This document shows, piece after piece, positions 8,434-17,267 of a stretch of 45,911 nucleotides of DNA. Location of the stretch: the NCBI GenBank assembly GCA_035524335.1, contig DATKPE010000048.1, positions 1 through 45,911 of the forward strand. Direction: 5' to 3'. The notes under the pieces were generated by a model. The model had not been told where the DNA came from and searched no databases. It was given only the letters and a program-made list of their open reading frames with translations. The DNA is from DATKPE01 sp035524335. GTDB lineage: Bacteria > Bacteroidota > Ignavibacteria > UBA10030 > SZUA-254. How positions within the stretch are numbered: position 1 is the first letter of the stretch; each line of letters begins with the position of its first letter. Position numbers and translations under genes: made by a program.

Positions 8434-9950
8434 TGCTCCAGCACCTGAAACGCCTCGGCACCGAAACGGCGACCTACGGCGTCAGCACGATCGTCGGACG
8501 GTTTCTCAATTTCCTCCTTGTTCCGTTCTACACCAACGTTCTCCTCCCCGGCGAATACGGGGTGGTCACCTACGTCTATTCCATCATTGCCTTCGTCAAT
8601 GTGCTCTATGCCTACGGGATGGAGTCCGCCTTCTTCAAATACGCGTCGACCCGCGAAATGGGCGGAGAGAAGCAGAACTTCAGCACCGCATTCCTGTCGC
8701 TCGCGCTGACCTCGGCGGTTCTGACGCTGGTCGTCTGCGGAGCAAAGGAACCGATCGGGGCGATCCTGAGGATTCCGGCCGACGCCCTGGTGATCGTCTA
8801 CTATTCCGCCGGCATGCTTGCCTTCGACACGCTGTCGATCATCCCGTTCGCGATCCTCCGGATGGAACACCGGGCGAGGCAGTTCGCCGCGATCAAGATC
8901 GTCAATATCGTCATCAACGTCGTCATGAATGTGGTGCTCCTCGTCTATTTCCGGAGCGGGATCACCGGCATCTTTCTGAGCGGTTTTACCGCGTCGGTTG
9001 TCACGTTTCTGATCCTGGCGCCGACTATCGTACGGCACCTGGAACTGCATATCCGGTCGGGTCTGCTGAGGGCTCTCCTGAGATTCGGATTGCCGTCGAT
9101 TCCCGCCGGTCTCGCCGCAATGGCGGTGCAGGTGATCGACAGACCGATTCTGCGCTCCCTTACCGACGATGCGACGGTCGGCATCTACCAGGCCAACTAC
9201 CGTCTCGGCATCTTCATGATGCTGATCGTGCAGATGTACGATTACGCCTGGCGTCCGTTCTATTTCGCCCTTGCGCAGACGAAGGACGCCAAACAGGTGT
9301 TCGCGCGCGTTCTCACCTATCTTGTCCTCTTCATGAGCCTCGTCTTCCTTCTTCTCCTGCTGTTCCTGGACGAGGTGGTGCATCTCCAGATCTTCGGCAG
9401 ACATCTTATTCATCCCGGTTACTGGTCCGGTCTGCCGATCGTACCGGTGGTTCTGGGCGGTTATTTTTTCCTCGGGGTGTACACCAATATATCGGCTGGC
9501 ATCTACATCGAGAAGAAGACCATTTATCTCCCGTTTATCACTCTGTTTGCGGCGGTCATCAATATCGTTGCGAATTATCTCCTGATCCCGTCGTTCGGGA
9601 TGGCCGGAGCGGCATGGGCGACGTTCTGGGCCTATCTCGGCATGGCGGCGGCAGGATATGCCGTGGTCAGAAAAATTTATCCGGTCAGCTATGAATGGGG
9701 CCGGATTGCGAAGATTCTGCTCGCGCTCGCCGTCGTCACGGGGATCTCCTACGCAGGCGTCGGAGCAGTCGCATCTCCGGCTCTCCGCATCTTCGCGAAA
9801 ATCGGTCTTGTCGCTCTCTTCGCCGGTTCGTTGGCTGCGATGCGGTTCTTCCGCGCCGGCGAACTATCGGCGCTGACCCGCCTTGTGCGCAGCGGCATGC
9901 CCGGAGGTAGCGATGCGTCAACCGGTACGGACTCTCCCGGTCCGGTCTGA
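8433..9950 (+). CDS. Wzx-type polysaccharide flippase (MOP superfamily)
   Basis: The protein has 505 residues and about 12-14 hydrophobic segments along its whole length. The N terminus (LGTETATYGVSTIVGRFLNF, then LVPFYTNVLLPGEYGVVTY) is the classic opening of oligosaccharide flippases of the polysaccharide biosynthesis/MATE-like superfamily. It would move undecaprenyl-linked sugar units across the inner membrane. This matches the initiating sugar transferase and the GT2 enzymes upstream, even though housekeeping genes lie in between. It is the last gene of the plus-strand run; a promoter for the next gene lies about 120 bases downstream. Confidence 0.88.
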   Translation: MLQHLKRLGTETATYGVSTIVGRFLNFLLVPFYTNVLLPGEYGVVTYVYSIIAFVNVLYAYGMESAFFKYASTREMGGEKQNFSTAFLSLALTSAVLTLVVCGAKEPIGAILRIPADALVIVYYSAGMLAFDTLSIIPFAILRMEHRARQFAAIKIVNIVINVVMNVVLLVYFRSGITGIFLSGFTASVVTFLILAPTIVRHLELHIRSGLLRALLRFGLPSIPAGLAAMAVQVIDRPILRSLTDDATVGIYQANYRLGIFMMLIVQMYDYAWRPFYFALAQTKDAKQVFARVLTYLVLFMSLVFLLLLLFLDEVVHLQIFGRHLIHPGYWSGLPIVPVVLGGYFFLGVYTNISAGIYIEKKTIYLPFITLFAAVINIVANYLLIPSFGMAGAAWATFWAYLGMAAAGYAVVRKIYPVSYEWGRIAKILLALAVVTGISYAGVGAVASPALRIFAKIGLVALFAGSLAAMRFFRAGELSALTRLVRSGMPGGSDASTGTDSPGPV

Positions 9951-10069
9951 GGCAGGCTCATCGGATTCCGGCCGGCCATCGACCGGGCCCTGGCGTTCCT
10001 TCCTTCCATCCCACAATCATCGGCGGCAGATCTCCACACATCTGAACTGTCTTCCGCGGCAATAACGTT

Positions 10070-10098
10070 TTGCTCCGGCTTCGTCAAAGCGTTATATT
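10070..10098 (+). promoter_or_regulatory. Promoter for DUF1385-prfA
   Basis: TTGCTC at 10070-10075, a 17-base spacer, and TATATT at 10093-10098. This is also TTTG-N20-TAnnTT. The start codon GTG is about 50 bases downstream with GAGGA in front. Flanking bases form an AATAACG/CGTTATA inverted repeat (10061-10097) around the promoter, which might be an operator. Confidence 0.55.
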
Positions 10099-10150
10099 AC
10101 ATGAAATAAGTACGGAAAATAACGAATCTGATGATATTAAGAGGAATGTC

Positions 10151-11170
10151 GTGACTGATGAACATCCACAGCTGAAGTTTGATCCCGATAAACCGCTTGC
10201 GGTGGGGGGACAGGCGGTGATCGAGGGAGTGATGATGCGGGGTCCCGGCCGGATTGCGACGGCGGTCCGCCGGTCGAACGGAGAGATTCTGGTCAGAAAA
10301 CGGGACTACCGGTCACTTGCCGAGAAGAACCGGTTCTTCCGTCTTCCGATTCTCCGGGGAGCCGTCGGTCTTGTGGAGATGATGTTCATCGGGATCGAGA
10401 CGCTCAATTTTTCGACCGAGGTGGCGATGGACGATCTGCGCCGGAAGGAGGCGGGCGGAAACGGTTCGGAGACCGCGCCCCGGCGGCAGTCGTCGAATCT
10501 CCGGCTTGTGTTGACCGTGGTGCTCGGTCTGGTGGTCGGGATCGGGATCTTCTTCGTCGGCCCGCTGTTCGTCACCACACGGATGTTCAATTTTGAACAG
10601 CATGCGCTCGCGTTCAACCTCACCGCGGGGGCCATCAGGCTGACGATTCTACTTGTCTATCTTGGCGTCATCTCGATGATGCGCGACGTCAAGCGCCTCT
10701 TCAGGTATCACGGCGCGGAGCACAAGGCGGTCTTCACCTTCGAATCGCAGGGGGCCCTTACGGTCGATTCTGCAAAGACCTATACGCGATTCCATCCCCG
10801 CTGTGGAACCAGTTTCATCCTCATCGTCATGCTCGTATCGATCATTGTTTTCGCGGTTCTCGATTCGGTGCTGATCCTCTGGCTGGGGAAAATTTCGCTG
10901 ACGATCAGATTTCTCACCCATGTCCCGCTCATTCCGATCGTCGGGGGAATTTCATATGAATTCATCCGCTGGTCGGCGAAGCGGACCGGTACGGTGACGG
11001 GACGAATGCTGGTCGCACCGGGACTCTGGCTCCAGAGGATCACGACGAGCGAGCCCGACACATCCCAGATCGAAGTCGCCCTCGTCGCCCTGAAGTGCGC
11101 CCTCGGGGTCGAGACGCCGGGACAGGCGCGGTACATCTCCAGCCTGTCGGAACTGCACGCGGCCCGGTAA
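10151..11170 (+). CDS. DUF1385 (YqhQ-like) membrane protein
   Basis: The protein has 339 residues. The start is GTG at 10151, with GAGGA five bases upstream. A longer form from the TTG at 10070 is rejected because that TTG is the -35 element. Residues 17-32 read AVGGQAVIEGVMMRGP, the hallmark of DUF1385. Other conserved pieces are YHGAEHKAVFTFE, HPRCGTSFILIVM and GGISYEFIRWSAK. Four to five membrane segments are visible in the middle and C-terminal half. The function is not established. The family is often found beside prfA, as here, where its TAA overlaps the prfA ATG, suggesting tight co-expression. Confidence 0.88.
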   Translation: MTDEHPQLKFDPDKPLAVGGQAVIEGVMMRGPGRIATAVRRSNGEILVRKRDYRSLAEKNRFFRLPILRGAVGLVEMMFIGIETLNFSTEVAMDDLRRKEAGGNGSETAPRRQSSNLRLVLTVVLGLVVGIGIFFVGPLFVTTRMFNFEQHALAFNLTAGAIRLTILLVYLGVISMMRDVKRLFRYHGAEHKAVFTFESQGALTVDSAKTYTRFHPRCGTSFILIVMLVSIIVFAVLDSVLILWLGKISLTIRFLTHVPLIPIVGGISYEFIRWSAKRTGTVTGRMLVAPGLWLQRITTSEPDTSQIEVALVALKCALGVETPGQARYISSLSELHAAR

Positions 11171-12243
11171 TGTTCGACCGGCTCGAAAATATCGTCCTCC
11201 GCTACGAGGAGCTGACGCGTCTTCTGGCCGATCCCGAGGTCACCGGCAACATGGAACGCTTCCGCGAACTGAGCCGGGAGCACAGCAACCTTACCGAACT
11301 CGTGCAGGCGTACCGCACGTTCAGATCGCTCCGGAAGGAGGTTGACGACCTGAAGAACCTCTCGATGACGGCCGACGAACCCGACATGCGGTCGCTCGCG
11401 GCCATCGAGATGAAGGAGGCGGAAGGGCGACTGACGGCGCTCGAGGAGGAGATCCGACTGCTTCTGGTGCCGAAGGATCCGAACGACGACAAGGACTGCA
11501 TCGTGGAAATCCGCGCCGGGACCGGCGGGGAGGAGGCCGCGCTGTTCGCTTCGGACCTGTACAGAATGTACACCCGGTATGCCGAGAGGTCGGGCTGGAA
11601 GTGCGACCTTTCCGACTGGAACGACACCGGCAAGGGCGGATTCAAGGAGGTGATCTTCACGGTGCGGGGAAAAGGCGCCTACGGGACGCTGAAGTACGAG
11701 AGCGGCGTTCACCGGGTCCAGCGCGTGCCGGAAACCGAAGCGCAGGGGAGAGTGCATACCTCCGCGGCGACAGTGGCCGTATTGCCGGAGGTGGAGGACG
11801 TGGAAGTGGAGATCAACCCCGCCGACCTGGAGTTTGCGACCTACCGCGCAGGGGGAAAAGGGGGGCAGAACGTGAACAAGGTCGAAACTGCGGTCCGCAT
11901 CACCCACCGCCCGAGCGGGATCGTCGTCGCCTGCCAGCAGGAGCGCTCGCAGTTCCAGAACCGGGAGCGGGCGATGAAGATGCTCCGGGCCAAACTCTAC
12001 GAGATCGGGATCCGGGAGCAGACCGCCTCGATCTCGGCACAGAGGAAGCTGATGGTCAAGAGCGGCGACCGGAGCGACAAAATCAGGACCTACAACTTTC
12101 CCCAGAACCGGGTGACCGATCACCGGATCGGGCTCACGCTCTATAATCTTTCGGAGATCATCGACGGGAAGCTTGGCGAGCTGATCGAGCCGCTGAAAGT
12201 GGCCGACCGGGCTGAAAAACTTCAGGGTGATCCGGCCGCCTGA
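11170..12243 (+). CDS. prfA: Peptide chain release factor 1
   Basis: The protein has 357 residues, the normal RF1 length. The start overlaps the previous stop (TAATG). RF1 ends translation at UAA and UAG. The GGQ motif that triggers peptide release is in AGGKGGQNVNKVETA. The stop-codon recognition motif is PxT (PET, in RVPETEAQGRVHTSAATV), which marks RF1 rather than RF2. The end of the reading frame lies 3 bases from the tadA stop on the other strand. prmC, which methylates the GGQ glutamine, is not adjacent. Confidence 0.97.
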   Translation: MFDRLENIVLRYEELTRLLADPEVTGNMERFRELSREHSNLTELVQAYRTFRSLRKEVDDLKNLSMTADEPDMRSLAAIEMKEAEGRLTALEEEIRLLLVPKDPNDDKDCIVEIRAGTGGEEAALFASDLYRMYTRYAERSGWKCDLSDWNDTGKGGFKEVIFTVRGKGAYGTLKYESGVHRVQRVPETEAQGRVHTSAATVAVLPEVEDVEVEINPADLEFATYRAGGKGGQNVNKVETAVRITHRPSGIVVACQQERSQFQNRERAMKMLRAKLYEIGIREQTASISAQRKLMVKSGDRSDKIRTYNFPQNRVTDHRIGLTLYNLSEIIDGKLGELIEPLKVADRAEKLQGDPAA

Positions 12244-12246
12244 GGT

Positions 12247-12726
12247 TTACCGGGGCCTGACCGGCGGCAGTTTCCTCTGTGCGAGAAAAAATTCCTGCAG
12301 GAGCGCACCGCATTTTTCCCTCAGCAGTCCTCCCTCCGTATGTATCCGGTGATTCAGCCGGATGTCGTTGGTGATCGTAAAAAGCGATGAGCAGGCACCC
12401 GCCTTCGGGTCGTATGCCCCGAAGATGAGTGCGGGGATGCGTGCGAGGACGAGAGCCCCGGCGCACATGGCGCACGGTTCGAGAGTGACGTACATGGTGC
12501 ATTTTTCGAGCCGCTTGCTTCCGAGGTGGGCCGCCGCCGCGGTGAGCGCGATCATCTCCGCGTGGGCGGTCGGATCGGCGAGCATTTCAACCTGATTCGA
12601 ACCCTTCGCGATCACGTTGTTGTCGTGCACAATCACGGCGCCGACGGGAACTTCTTTGCGCCGGAGGGCGGTTTCCGCCTCTTTCAGGGCAAGGTCCATC
12701 CAGTATTCGTGATTGCGGGACGTCAT
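12247..12726 (-). CDS. tadA: tRNA-specific adenosine deaminase TadA
   Basis: The protein has 159 residues from ATG at 12726. It deaminates the wobble adenosine of tRNA-Arg(ACG) to inosine, and that tRNA is present at 45139-45212. Zinc ligands are H55 (with catalytic E57 in HAEMIAL) and C85/C88 in EPCAMCAG. HEYWMDLALKEAETA and EVPVGAVIV are the usual N-terminal landmarks. A longer GTG start at 12795 is possible in frame, but the only good promoter (12748-12776) lies inside that extension, so the shorter start is preferred. No strong Shine-Dalgarno is seen before it. The gene follows argD on the same strand after 98 bases. Confidence 0.93.
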   Translation of the reverse strand: MTSRNHEYWMDLALKEAETALRRKEVPVGAVIVHDNNVIAKGSNQVEMLADPTAHAEMIALTAAAAHLGSKRLEKCTMYVTLEPCAMCAGALVLARIPALIFGAYDPKAGACSSLFTITNDIRLNHRIHTEGGLLREKCGALLQEFFLAQRKLPPVRPR

Positions 12727-12747
12727 GGCTGAGGAGGATGTGGAGGG

Positions 12748-12776
12748 AACATACGCAAATCCGCCGACTGTTCCAA
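12748..12776 (-). promoter_or_regulatory. Promoter for tadA
   Basis: On the minus strand TTGGAA (12776-12771), 17 bases, TATGTT (12753-12748). The predicted transcript would start about 15 bases before the ATG at 12726. It decides against the longer GTG-started reading of tadA. Confidence 0.5.
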
Positions 12777-12824
12777 AGCCGGAACGGATCTTCACCGCCG
12801 ATCCCCGACGATACCGCCGCTGTC

Positions 12825-14000
12825 TCAGTTCGTCCTCAGGACCTCATTCAGGGCATCCAGCGTTTCCGCGATCTGTTCCGGCGTCACGATCAGCGGCGGC
12901 AGGAAGCGGAGGACGGTGGTGTTCGTGCAGTTGATCAGAATGCCGCGGTCGCGCATCGCCTCCGTAACCTTTTCCCCTTCACGGGAGAGCTGCAGACCGG
13001 CCATGAGGCCGTAGCCGCGCGCTTCCTTCACGAGGTCCGGATAGCGATAGCGGAGATTCTCGAGACCGTCGAGCAGAAGTTTCCCCATGGCGGCGGCATG
13101 GGCGATGAGACCGGCATTCTGTATTTCTTCGATCACCGCGATGCCAGCCGCGCAGGCGACGGGGTTGCCTCCGAAGGTGGTGCCGTGCATGCCCGGCTGA
13201 AAAACGTCGCCGACGGCGGGACCGCCGAGGATCGCGCCGAGCGGAAGCCCCCCGCCGATCGGCTTGGCGAGAAGGACGATGTCGGGCCTGAGGCCGAAGT
13301 GTTCAAACGCGAGGAATTTGCCGGTGCGCCCGATCCCCGACTGTATCTCGTCCGCGATGAGGAGAAACCCGTACGTCCGGCGGAGCGTTTCCACCTCTGC
13401 GGCGAACTCCTGAGAGACGGGCACGATGCCCCCCTCGCCCTGAATACATTCAAGGATGACGGCGGCCGTTGCGGGTGTGACCTGTTTCCGGAGGGCGGCG
13501 GCGGAGTTGAACTCGGCGAGCCGCATGTTCGGGAGAAACGGTCCGAAGCCGTCACGGTACCGCGCTTTGTCCATGAGGGAGAGGGCTCCCATGGTTCGTC
13601 CGTGGAAGGCATTGGAAAACGAGACGATATCGGTTTTCTGCCGGCCGGATCCCCACTTCCGGGCCAGTTTGATCGCGCCCTCGACGGTTTCGGTGCCGCT
13701 GTTGGCGAAGAAGACCCGGCCGAACCCGGAAGCGCCGGCGAGAAGTTCGGCGAGGCGGATCTGCGGTTCCTGGAGATAATAATTCGAAAGGTGGATATAC
13801 CGATCGGCCTGTTCCCGGATGGCGGCGATGATCCGGGGGTGGCGGTAGCCGAGGGCGTTCACCGCAAGTCCTGAAAACATATCGAGATACCTCTTCCCGT
13901 CCTTGGCGAAGAGATACATTCCCTCACCCCGGAGAATTTCCAGCGGAAGCCGCTTGTAGGTGTGGAAGAGGGACGCCGATTCCCGCTCGTGGATCATCAT
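12825..14000 (-). CDS. argD: Acetylornithine aminotransferase
   Basis: The protein has 391 residues. It makes N-acetylornithine from N-acetylglutamate semialdehyde using PLP. Class III aminotransferase marks are FANSGTETVEGAIKLARKW, SFSNAFHGRTMGALSL, ILECIQGEGG, LLIADEIQSGIGRTGKF and the PLP lysine K246 in LLAKPIGGGLPLGA. The start at 14000 is chosen because AAAGGA sits 8 bases upstream; an ATG at 14009 overlaps that element and would add three residues. The open frame continues far upstream but is not coding. It is divergent from argC across a shared ARG operator, so it should be repressed by arginine with ArgR. Confidence 0.94.
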   Translation of the reverse strand: MMIHERESASLFHTYKRLPLEILRGEGMYLFAKDGKRYLDMFSGLAVNALGYRHPRIIAAIREQADRYIHLSNYYLQEPQIRLAELLAGASGFGRVFFANSGTETVEGAIKLARKWGSGRQKTDIVSFSNAFHGRTMGALSLMDKARYRDGFGPFLPNMRLAEFNSAAALRKQVTPATAAVILECIQGEGGIVPVSQEFAAEVETLRRTYGFLLIADEIQSGIGRTGKFLAFEHFGLRPDIVLLAKPIGGGLPLGAILGGPAVGDVFQPGMHGTTFGGNPVACAAGIAVIEEIQNAGLIAHAAAMGKLLLDGLENLRYRYPDLVKEARGYGLMAGLQLSREGEKVTEAMRDRGILINCTNTTVLRFLPPLIVTPEQIAETLDALNEVLRTN

Positions 14001-14043
14001 GTCTGCCATCCTTTTCTGTACGGTGTGCGGAGGAAAAAAAGAC

Positions 14044-14072
14044 TTGCATAAAAATACAAAATATTGTATATT
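14044..14072 (+). promoter_or_regulatory. argC operon promoter
   Basis: TTGCAT (14044-14049), 17 bases, TATATT (14067-14072). The start site is predicted near 14079, giving a leader of about 27 bases before the argC ATG. The -35 lies in the left ARG arm and the -10 in the right arm. Confidence 0.65.
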
Positions 14073-14079
14073 TATGCAA
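14051..14079 (-). promoter_or_regulatory. argD promoter
   Basis: On the minus strand TTGCAT (14079-14074), 17 bases, TATTTT (14056-14051). It is the mirror image of the argC promoter within the same palindrome. The leader to the argD start is about 45 bases. Confidence 0.62.
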
Positions 14080-14105
14080 CTCAAATCTTCACCTGCAGAC
14101 TGCTC

Positions 14106-15128
14106 ATGATCCATGCCGCCATACTGGGCGCCTCGGGGTATTCGGGCGCCGAACTGCTCCGCCTCCTGGCCGGAAGGTCCGACTGTACCGTCCGGACCGT
14201 GACCGCACGCCAGTACGCGGGGAAAAAGGTCGACGAGCTGTACCCCGTCTTCTCCGGCCGGGTCGATCTCACGCTCGGCGAGTACGACGACGGGATGATG
14301 AGCGGCCACGACGTGGTCTTCATCGCCCTTCCCTCGGGCAAGGCGATGCATGTGGCGCGCGGGCTTCTGCAGGACGGATGCCGGGTGATCGATCTGGGCG
14401 GCGATTTTCGTCTCCGGTCGGCGTCGGTCTACGAATCGTTCTACCGGCATGCGCACGCCGCTCCCGAGCTTCTGGAAACGGCCGTCTACGGCCTTCCCGA
14501 GATTCACGCGGAGAAGATACGCACCGCGCGGCTTGTCGCCAATCCCGGCTGTTATCCGACGAGCGCCATCCTCGGACTTCTTCCGGCGCTCGGGAGCCGG
14601 CTCATCCGCTCCGAGGGTATCGTGATCAACTCTCTTTCCGGAGTGTCCGGCGCCGGCAGGTCGGAGTCGGTCGACATGAGTTTCGCCGAGGTGAACGAAA
14701 ATGTCCGGGCGTACAAGATCGGCACTCATCAGCACATTCCGGAGATCGCGTCGGTCCTCGGGGACTTTTCGGGAATGCCGGTCTCACTTTCATTTGTGCC
14801 GCATCTGTTGCCGGTGACGCGGGGCATTTATACGACCATCCATGCACAGCTCAATGGTACCATCACCGAAGCGGAGCTGTACGATGCCTACGCCTCGTTC
14901 TACCGGGATAAGCCCTTCGTCCGGATCCGGAGACAGATTCCCCAGCTGAAGGATGTGGTGATGACGAACTTCTGCGATATCTTCTGTTCCATCGAGCCGC
15001 GGACGGGACAGCTGATCGTCATATCCGTCATCGACAATTTGATCAAGGGTGCGGCGGGGCAGGCAATTCAGAATATGAACATCATGTTTGATCTTCCACA
15101 GGAAACAGGACTCTCAGGAAAGGCGTGA
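14106..15128 (+). CDS. argC: N-acetyl-gamma-glutamyl-phosphate reductase
   Basis: The protein has 340 residues from ATG at 14106; the frame is open further upstream, but that part is the operator. It reduces N-acetylglutamyl phosphate with NADPH. The NADP-binding start is IHAAILGASGYSGAELLRLL. The catalytic cysteine is C149 in VANPGCYPTSAILG. Further family pieces are VIDLGGDFRL, GVSGAGR, the active-site His region THQHIPEI, and FVPHLLPVTRGIYTT. It is the first gene of argC-J-B-R-G-H, followed by argJ after 4 bases. Confidence 0.96.
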   Translation: MIHAAILGASGYSGAELLRLLAGRSDCTVRTVTARQYAGKKVDELYPVFSGRVDLTLGEYDDGMMSGHDVVFIALPSGKAMHVARGLLQDGCRVIDLGGDFRLRSASVYESFYRHAHAAPELLETAVYGLPEIHAEKIRTARLVANPGCYPTSAILGLLPALGSRLIRSEGIVINSLSGVSGAGRSESVDMSFAEVNENVRAYKIGTHQHIPEIASVLGDFSGMPVSLSFVPHLLPVTRGIYTTIHAQLNGTITEAELYDAYASFYRDKPFVRIRRQIPQLKDVVMTNFCDIFCSIEPRTGQLIVISVIDNLIKGAAGQAIQNMNIMFDLPQETGLSGKA

Positions 15129-15132
15129 ACCG

Positions 15133-16341
15133 ATGACGGTTGTCGAAGCAGGAGGCATCACCACTCCGAAAGGATTCTTTGCCGCGGGAATTCACTGCGG
15201 CATCAAGAAGGTCAAAAAAGACCTTGCCCTGATCTATTCGGATGAGCCGGCGCGGGCCGCGGGCATATTTACGACCAACAAGGTGCCGGCCGCCCCGGTC
15301 ACGGTCGACAAGCATCAGCTCGAGCGTTCATCCACCTTCCGCGCCATTCTTGTCAACAGCGGCAATGCGAATGCGTGCACCGGCGAACGGGGATTCAACG
15401 ACGCGTGGAGCATGGTCCAGGAGACGGCGGGAGCGCTCGGGATTGGCGAACGCGAGGTGCTCATCTCGTCGACCGGCGTGATCGGGCAGTATCTGCCGAT
15501 GGAGAAGATTGCGACGGGCGTCCGCGAGGCGCAGGTCATGCTCGATGCGGACGGCAGGACGGCAGCCGCCGAGGCGATCATGACGACCGATAAATTTTCA
15601 AAGGAGGTTGCGGTCGCCGTTTCGATCAACGGGACGGAGATCCGCATCGGCGGAATGGCGAAGGGTTCCGGCATGATCGCCCCCAACATGGCGACGATGC
15701 TCGCCTTCATTACCACCGACGCCAACATCTCGGGTGAACTTCTCCAGTCGACGCTGAAGCTGGCCGCCGACCGCTCGTTCAACCGGATTTCCGTTGACGG
15801 CGATACGAGCACGAACGATATGGTGCTGGTTCTCGCCAACGGGAAGGCGGGGAATCCGAAGCTGACCGATCAGAATGAAGAACAGTATCAGCAGTTCTAT
15901 CAGGCATTTGAGTTCGTTCTCAGCAAACTGTCCAAGATGATTGTCATGGACGGCGAGGGAGCGACGAAGTTCATCGAAATCTGCGTCACCGACGCCAACA
16001 CGGAGGAGGATGCGGTCTGTGCCGCGAAGGCGATCGCCAATTCCAACCTCGTCAAGACCGCGCTCAACGGCGAGGATGCGAACTGGGGGAGGATTCTGGC
16101 GGCGGTCGGATATTCGGGCATCAATTTCAACCCCGACGTGGTGGAGATATTTTTCGATGATGTGCCGATCCTGAAACAGGCGTACAACATCGACTTTTCG
16201 GAAGGGGACGCCAAGCGCGTTCTCCGGCAGAAGGAAATCAAGATCACGGTGAATCTGAACCAGGGAGCCGCCCGGGCGTCCTTCTGGACCTGCGACCTGT
16301 CGAAGGATTACGTCGCCATCAACGCCAACTATCGCACCTGA
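15133..16341 (+). CDS. argJ: Glutamate N-acetyltransferase / amino-acid N-acetyltransferase
   Basis: The protein has 402 residues. The start is ATG at 15133, just after the argC stop; a longer in-frame reading overlaps argC and is rejected. ArgJ recycles the acetyl group from N-acetylornithine to glutamate, so argE is not needed. The precursor cuts itself before the conserved threonine, here T188 in APNMATMLAF, giving alpha and beta chains. LVNSGNANACTG and the C-terminal ALNGEDANWGRI are signatures. Whether it is mono- or bifunctional cannot be told from sequence, since argA was not seen here. Confidence 0.96.
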   Translation: MTVVEAGGITTPKGFFAAGIHCGIKKVKKDLALIYSDEPARAAGIFTTNKVPAAPVTVDKHQLERSSTFRAILVNSGNANACTGERGFNDAWSMVQETAGALGIGEREVLISSTGVIGQYLPMEKIATGVREAQVMLDADGRTAAAEAIMTTDKFSKEVAVAVSINGTEIRIGGMAKGSGMIAPNMATMLAFITTDANISGELLQSTLKLAADRSFNRISVDGDTSTNDMVLVLANGKAGNPKLTDQNEEQYQQFYQAFEFVLSKLSKMIVMDGEGATKFIEICVTDANTEEDAVCAAKAIANSNLVKTALNGEDANWGRILAAVGYSGINFNPDVVEIFFDDVPILKQAYNIDFSEGDAKRVLRQKEIKITVNLNQGAARASFWTCDLSKDYVAINANYRT

Positions 16342-16352
16342 GGAGGAGACGT

Positions 16353-17240
16353 ATGATACCGATCGCGGCCAAGACCGAAGTTCTCATTGAAGCGCTCCCG
16401 TATATCCGGCGGTATGAAAAGGCGACCTTCGTCGTCAAGTACGGCGGGGCGGCGATGATCGATGCGGACCTGGAACAGGCATTCGCCCAGGACGTCACCC
16501 TGCTGAAAAAAGTCGGCATCAACATCGTGATCGTGCACGGCGGGGGAAAGGAAGTGACGGAGATCGCCGACCGGCTCGGGATGCAGACACGATTCATCGA
16601 GGGTCAGCGGTACACCGACGCCGGCACCATGGAGGTGGTGCAGATGGTTCTCGCCGGCAAGACGAACAAAGACATCGTGGCGGAGATCAACCTCCACGAA
16701 GGGGACGCGGTGGGTCTCTGCGGGATTGACGCCAGGATGCTCGTGGTATCCCCGCGCCGCCCGGGCGAGACCGATCTCGGGTTCGTCGGCACAATTCAAT
16801 CGGTCAACACGGACTTTATCCGCGTTCTGCTGGACCAGCACATGATGCCTGTGATCGCGCCGGTCGGTGTGGACGCCTCCGGCCAGTCGTATAATATCAA
16901 TGCCGATGTCGCGGCCGCGAGGATAGCGGCGGCGCTTCACGCCGAAAAGCTTGTCTACCTCAGCGATGTGGAGGGAGTTCTGGTGGAAGGGTCGCTTGTT
17001 CACAGCATCCAGCAGCACGAAGCCCAGCGCATGATCAGGGACAAGGTCATCACGAACGGCATGATTCCGAAGATCCGGTCCGCCTTCGAAGCGCTCGACA
17101 GCGGGGTGGGGAAGGTGCACATGATCGACGGGCGGGTGAAACATTCGCTTCTGCTCGAAATCTTTACCGACGCGGGTGTCGGGACGGAACTTCTCCATTC
17201 GGAGAACGGACCGATGATCGCCGCGGCGGAACGGAACTGA
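16353..17240 (+). CDS. argB: Acetylglutamate kinase
   Basis: The protein has 295 residues of the amino acid kinase fold. It phosphorylates N-acetylglutamate using ATP. Motifs are VVKYGGAAM at the N terminus, VIVHGGGKEVTEIADRLG, VGLCGIDARML, YNINADVAAARIAAAL, and KVITNGMIPKIRSAFEAL. The length of about 295 residues and the N-terminal extension before KYGG (EALPYIRRYEK) are typical of the long, arginine-inhibitable form, so it may be the feedback point of the pathway; that is inference. GGAGG lies before the start. Confidence 0.96.
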   Translation: MIPIAAKTEVLIEALPYIRRYEKATFVVKYGGAAMIDADLEQAFAQDVTLLKKVGINIVIVHGGGKEVTEIADRLGMQTRFIEGQRYTDAGTMEVVQMVLAGKTNKDIVAEINLHEGDAVGLCGIDARMLVVSPRRPGETDLGFVGTIQSVNTDFIRVLLDQHMMPVIAPVGVDASGQSYNINADVAAARIAAALHAEKLVYLSDVEGVLVEGSLVHSIQQHEAQRMIRDKVITNGMIPKIRSAFEALDSGVGKVHMIDGRVKHSLLLEIFTDAGVGTELLHSENGPMIAAAERN

Positions 17241-17267
17241 ACACGGCATTTCCGGAAGGAATCGACG

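Larger units (their letters stand above)
14044..14079. promoter_or_regulatory. ARG operator: 36-bp palindrome between argD and argC
   Basis: The left arm TTGCATAAAAATACAA (14044-14059) and the right arm TTGTATATTTATGCAA (14064-14079) pair at 15 of 16 positions around AATA. Each arm resembles the AT-rich 18-base ARG box bound by ArgR in other bacteria (a CATaAAAATnCAA-like core). Two adjacent boxes are the usual target of an ArgR hexamer. argR itself is encoded downstream at 17268-17723, so the operon is probably self-repressed. The arms also contain both promoters. Confidence 0.8.

Noticed and set aside
10070..10150. TTG start that would lengthen the DUF1385 protein
   Set aside because: The TTG is the -35 hexamer; GTG at 10151 has a ribosome site and matches family length.
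10780..12123. 447-residue minus-strand frame
   Set aside because: Shadow of the DUF1385 and prfA genes.
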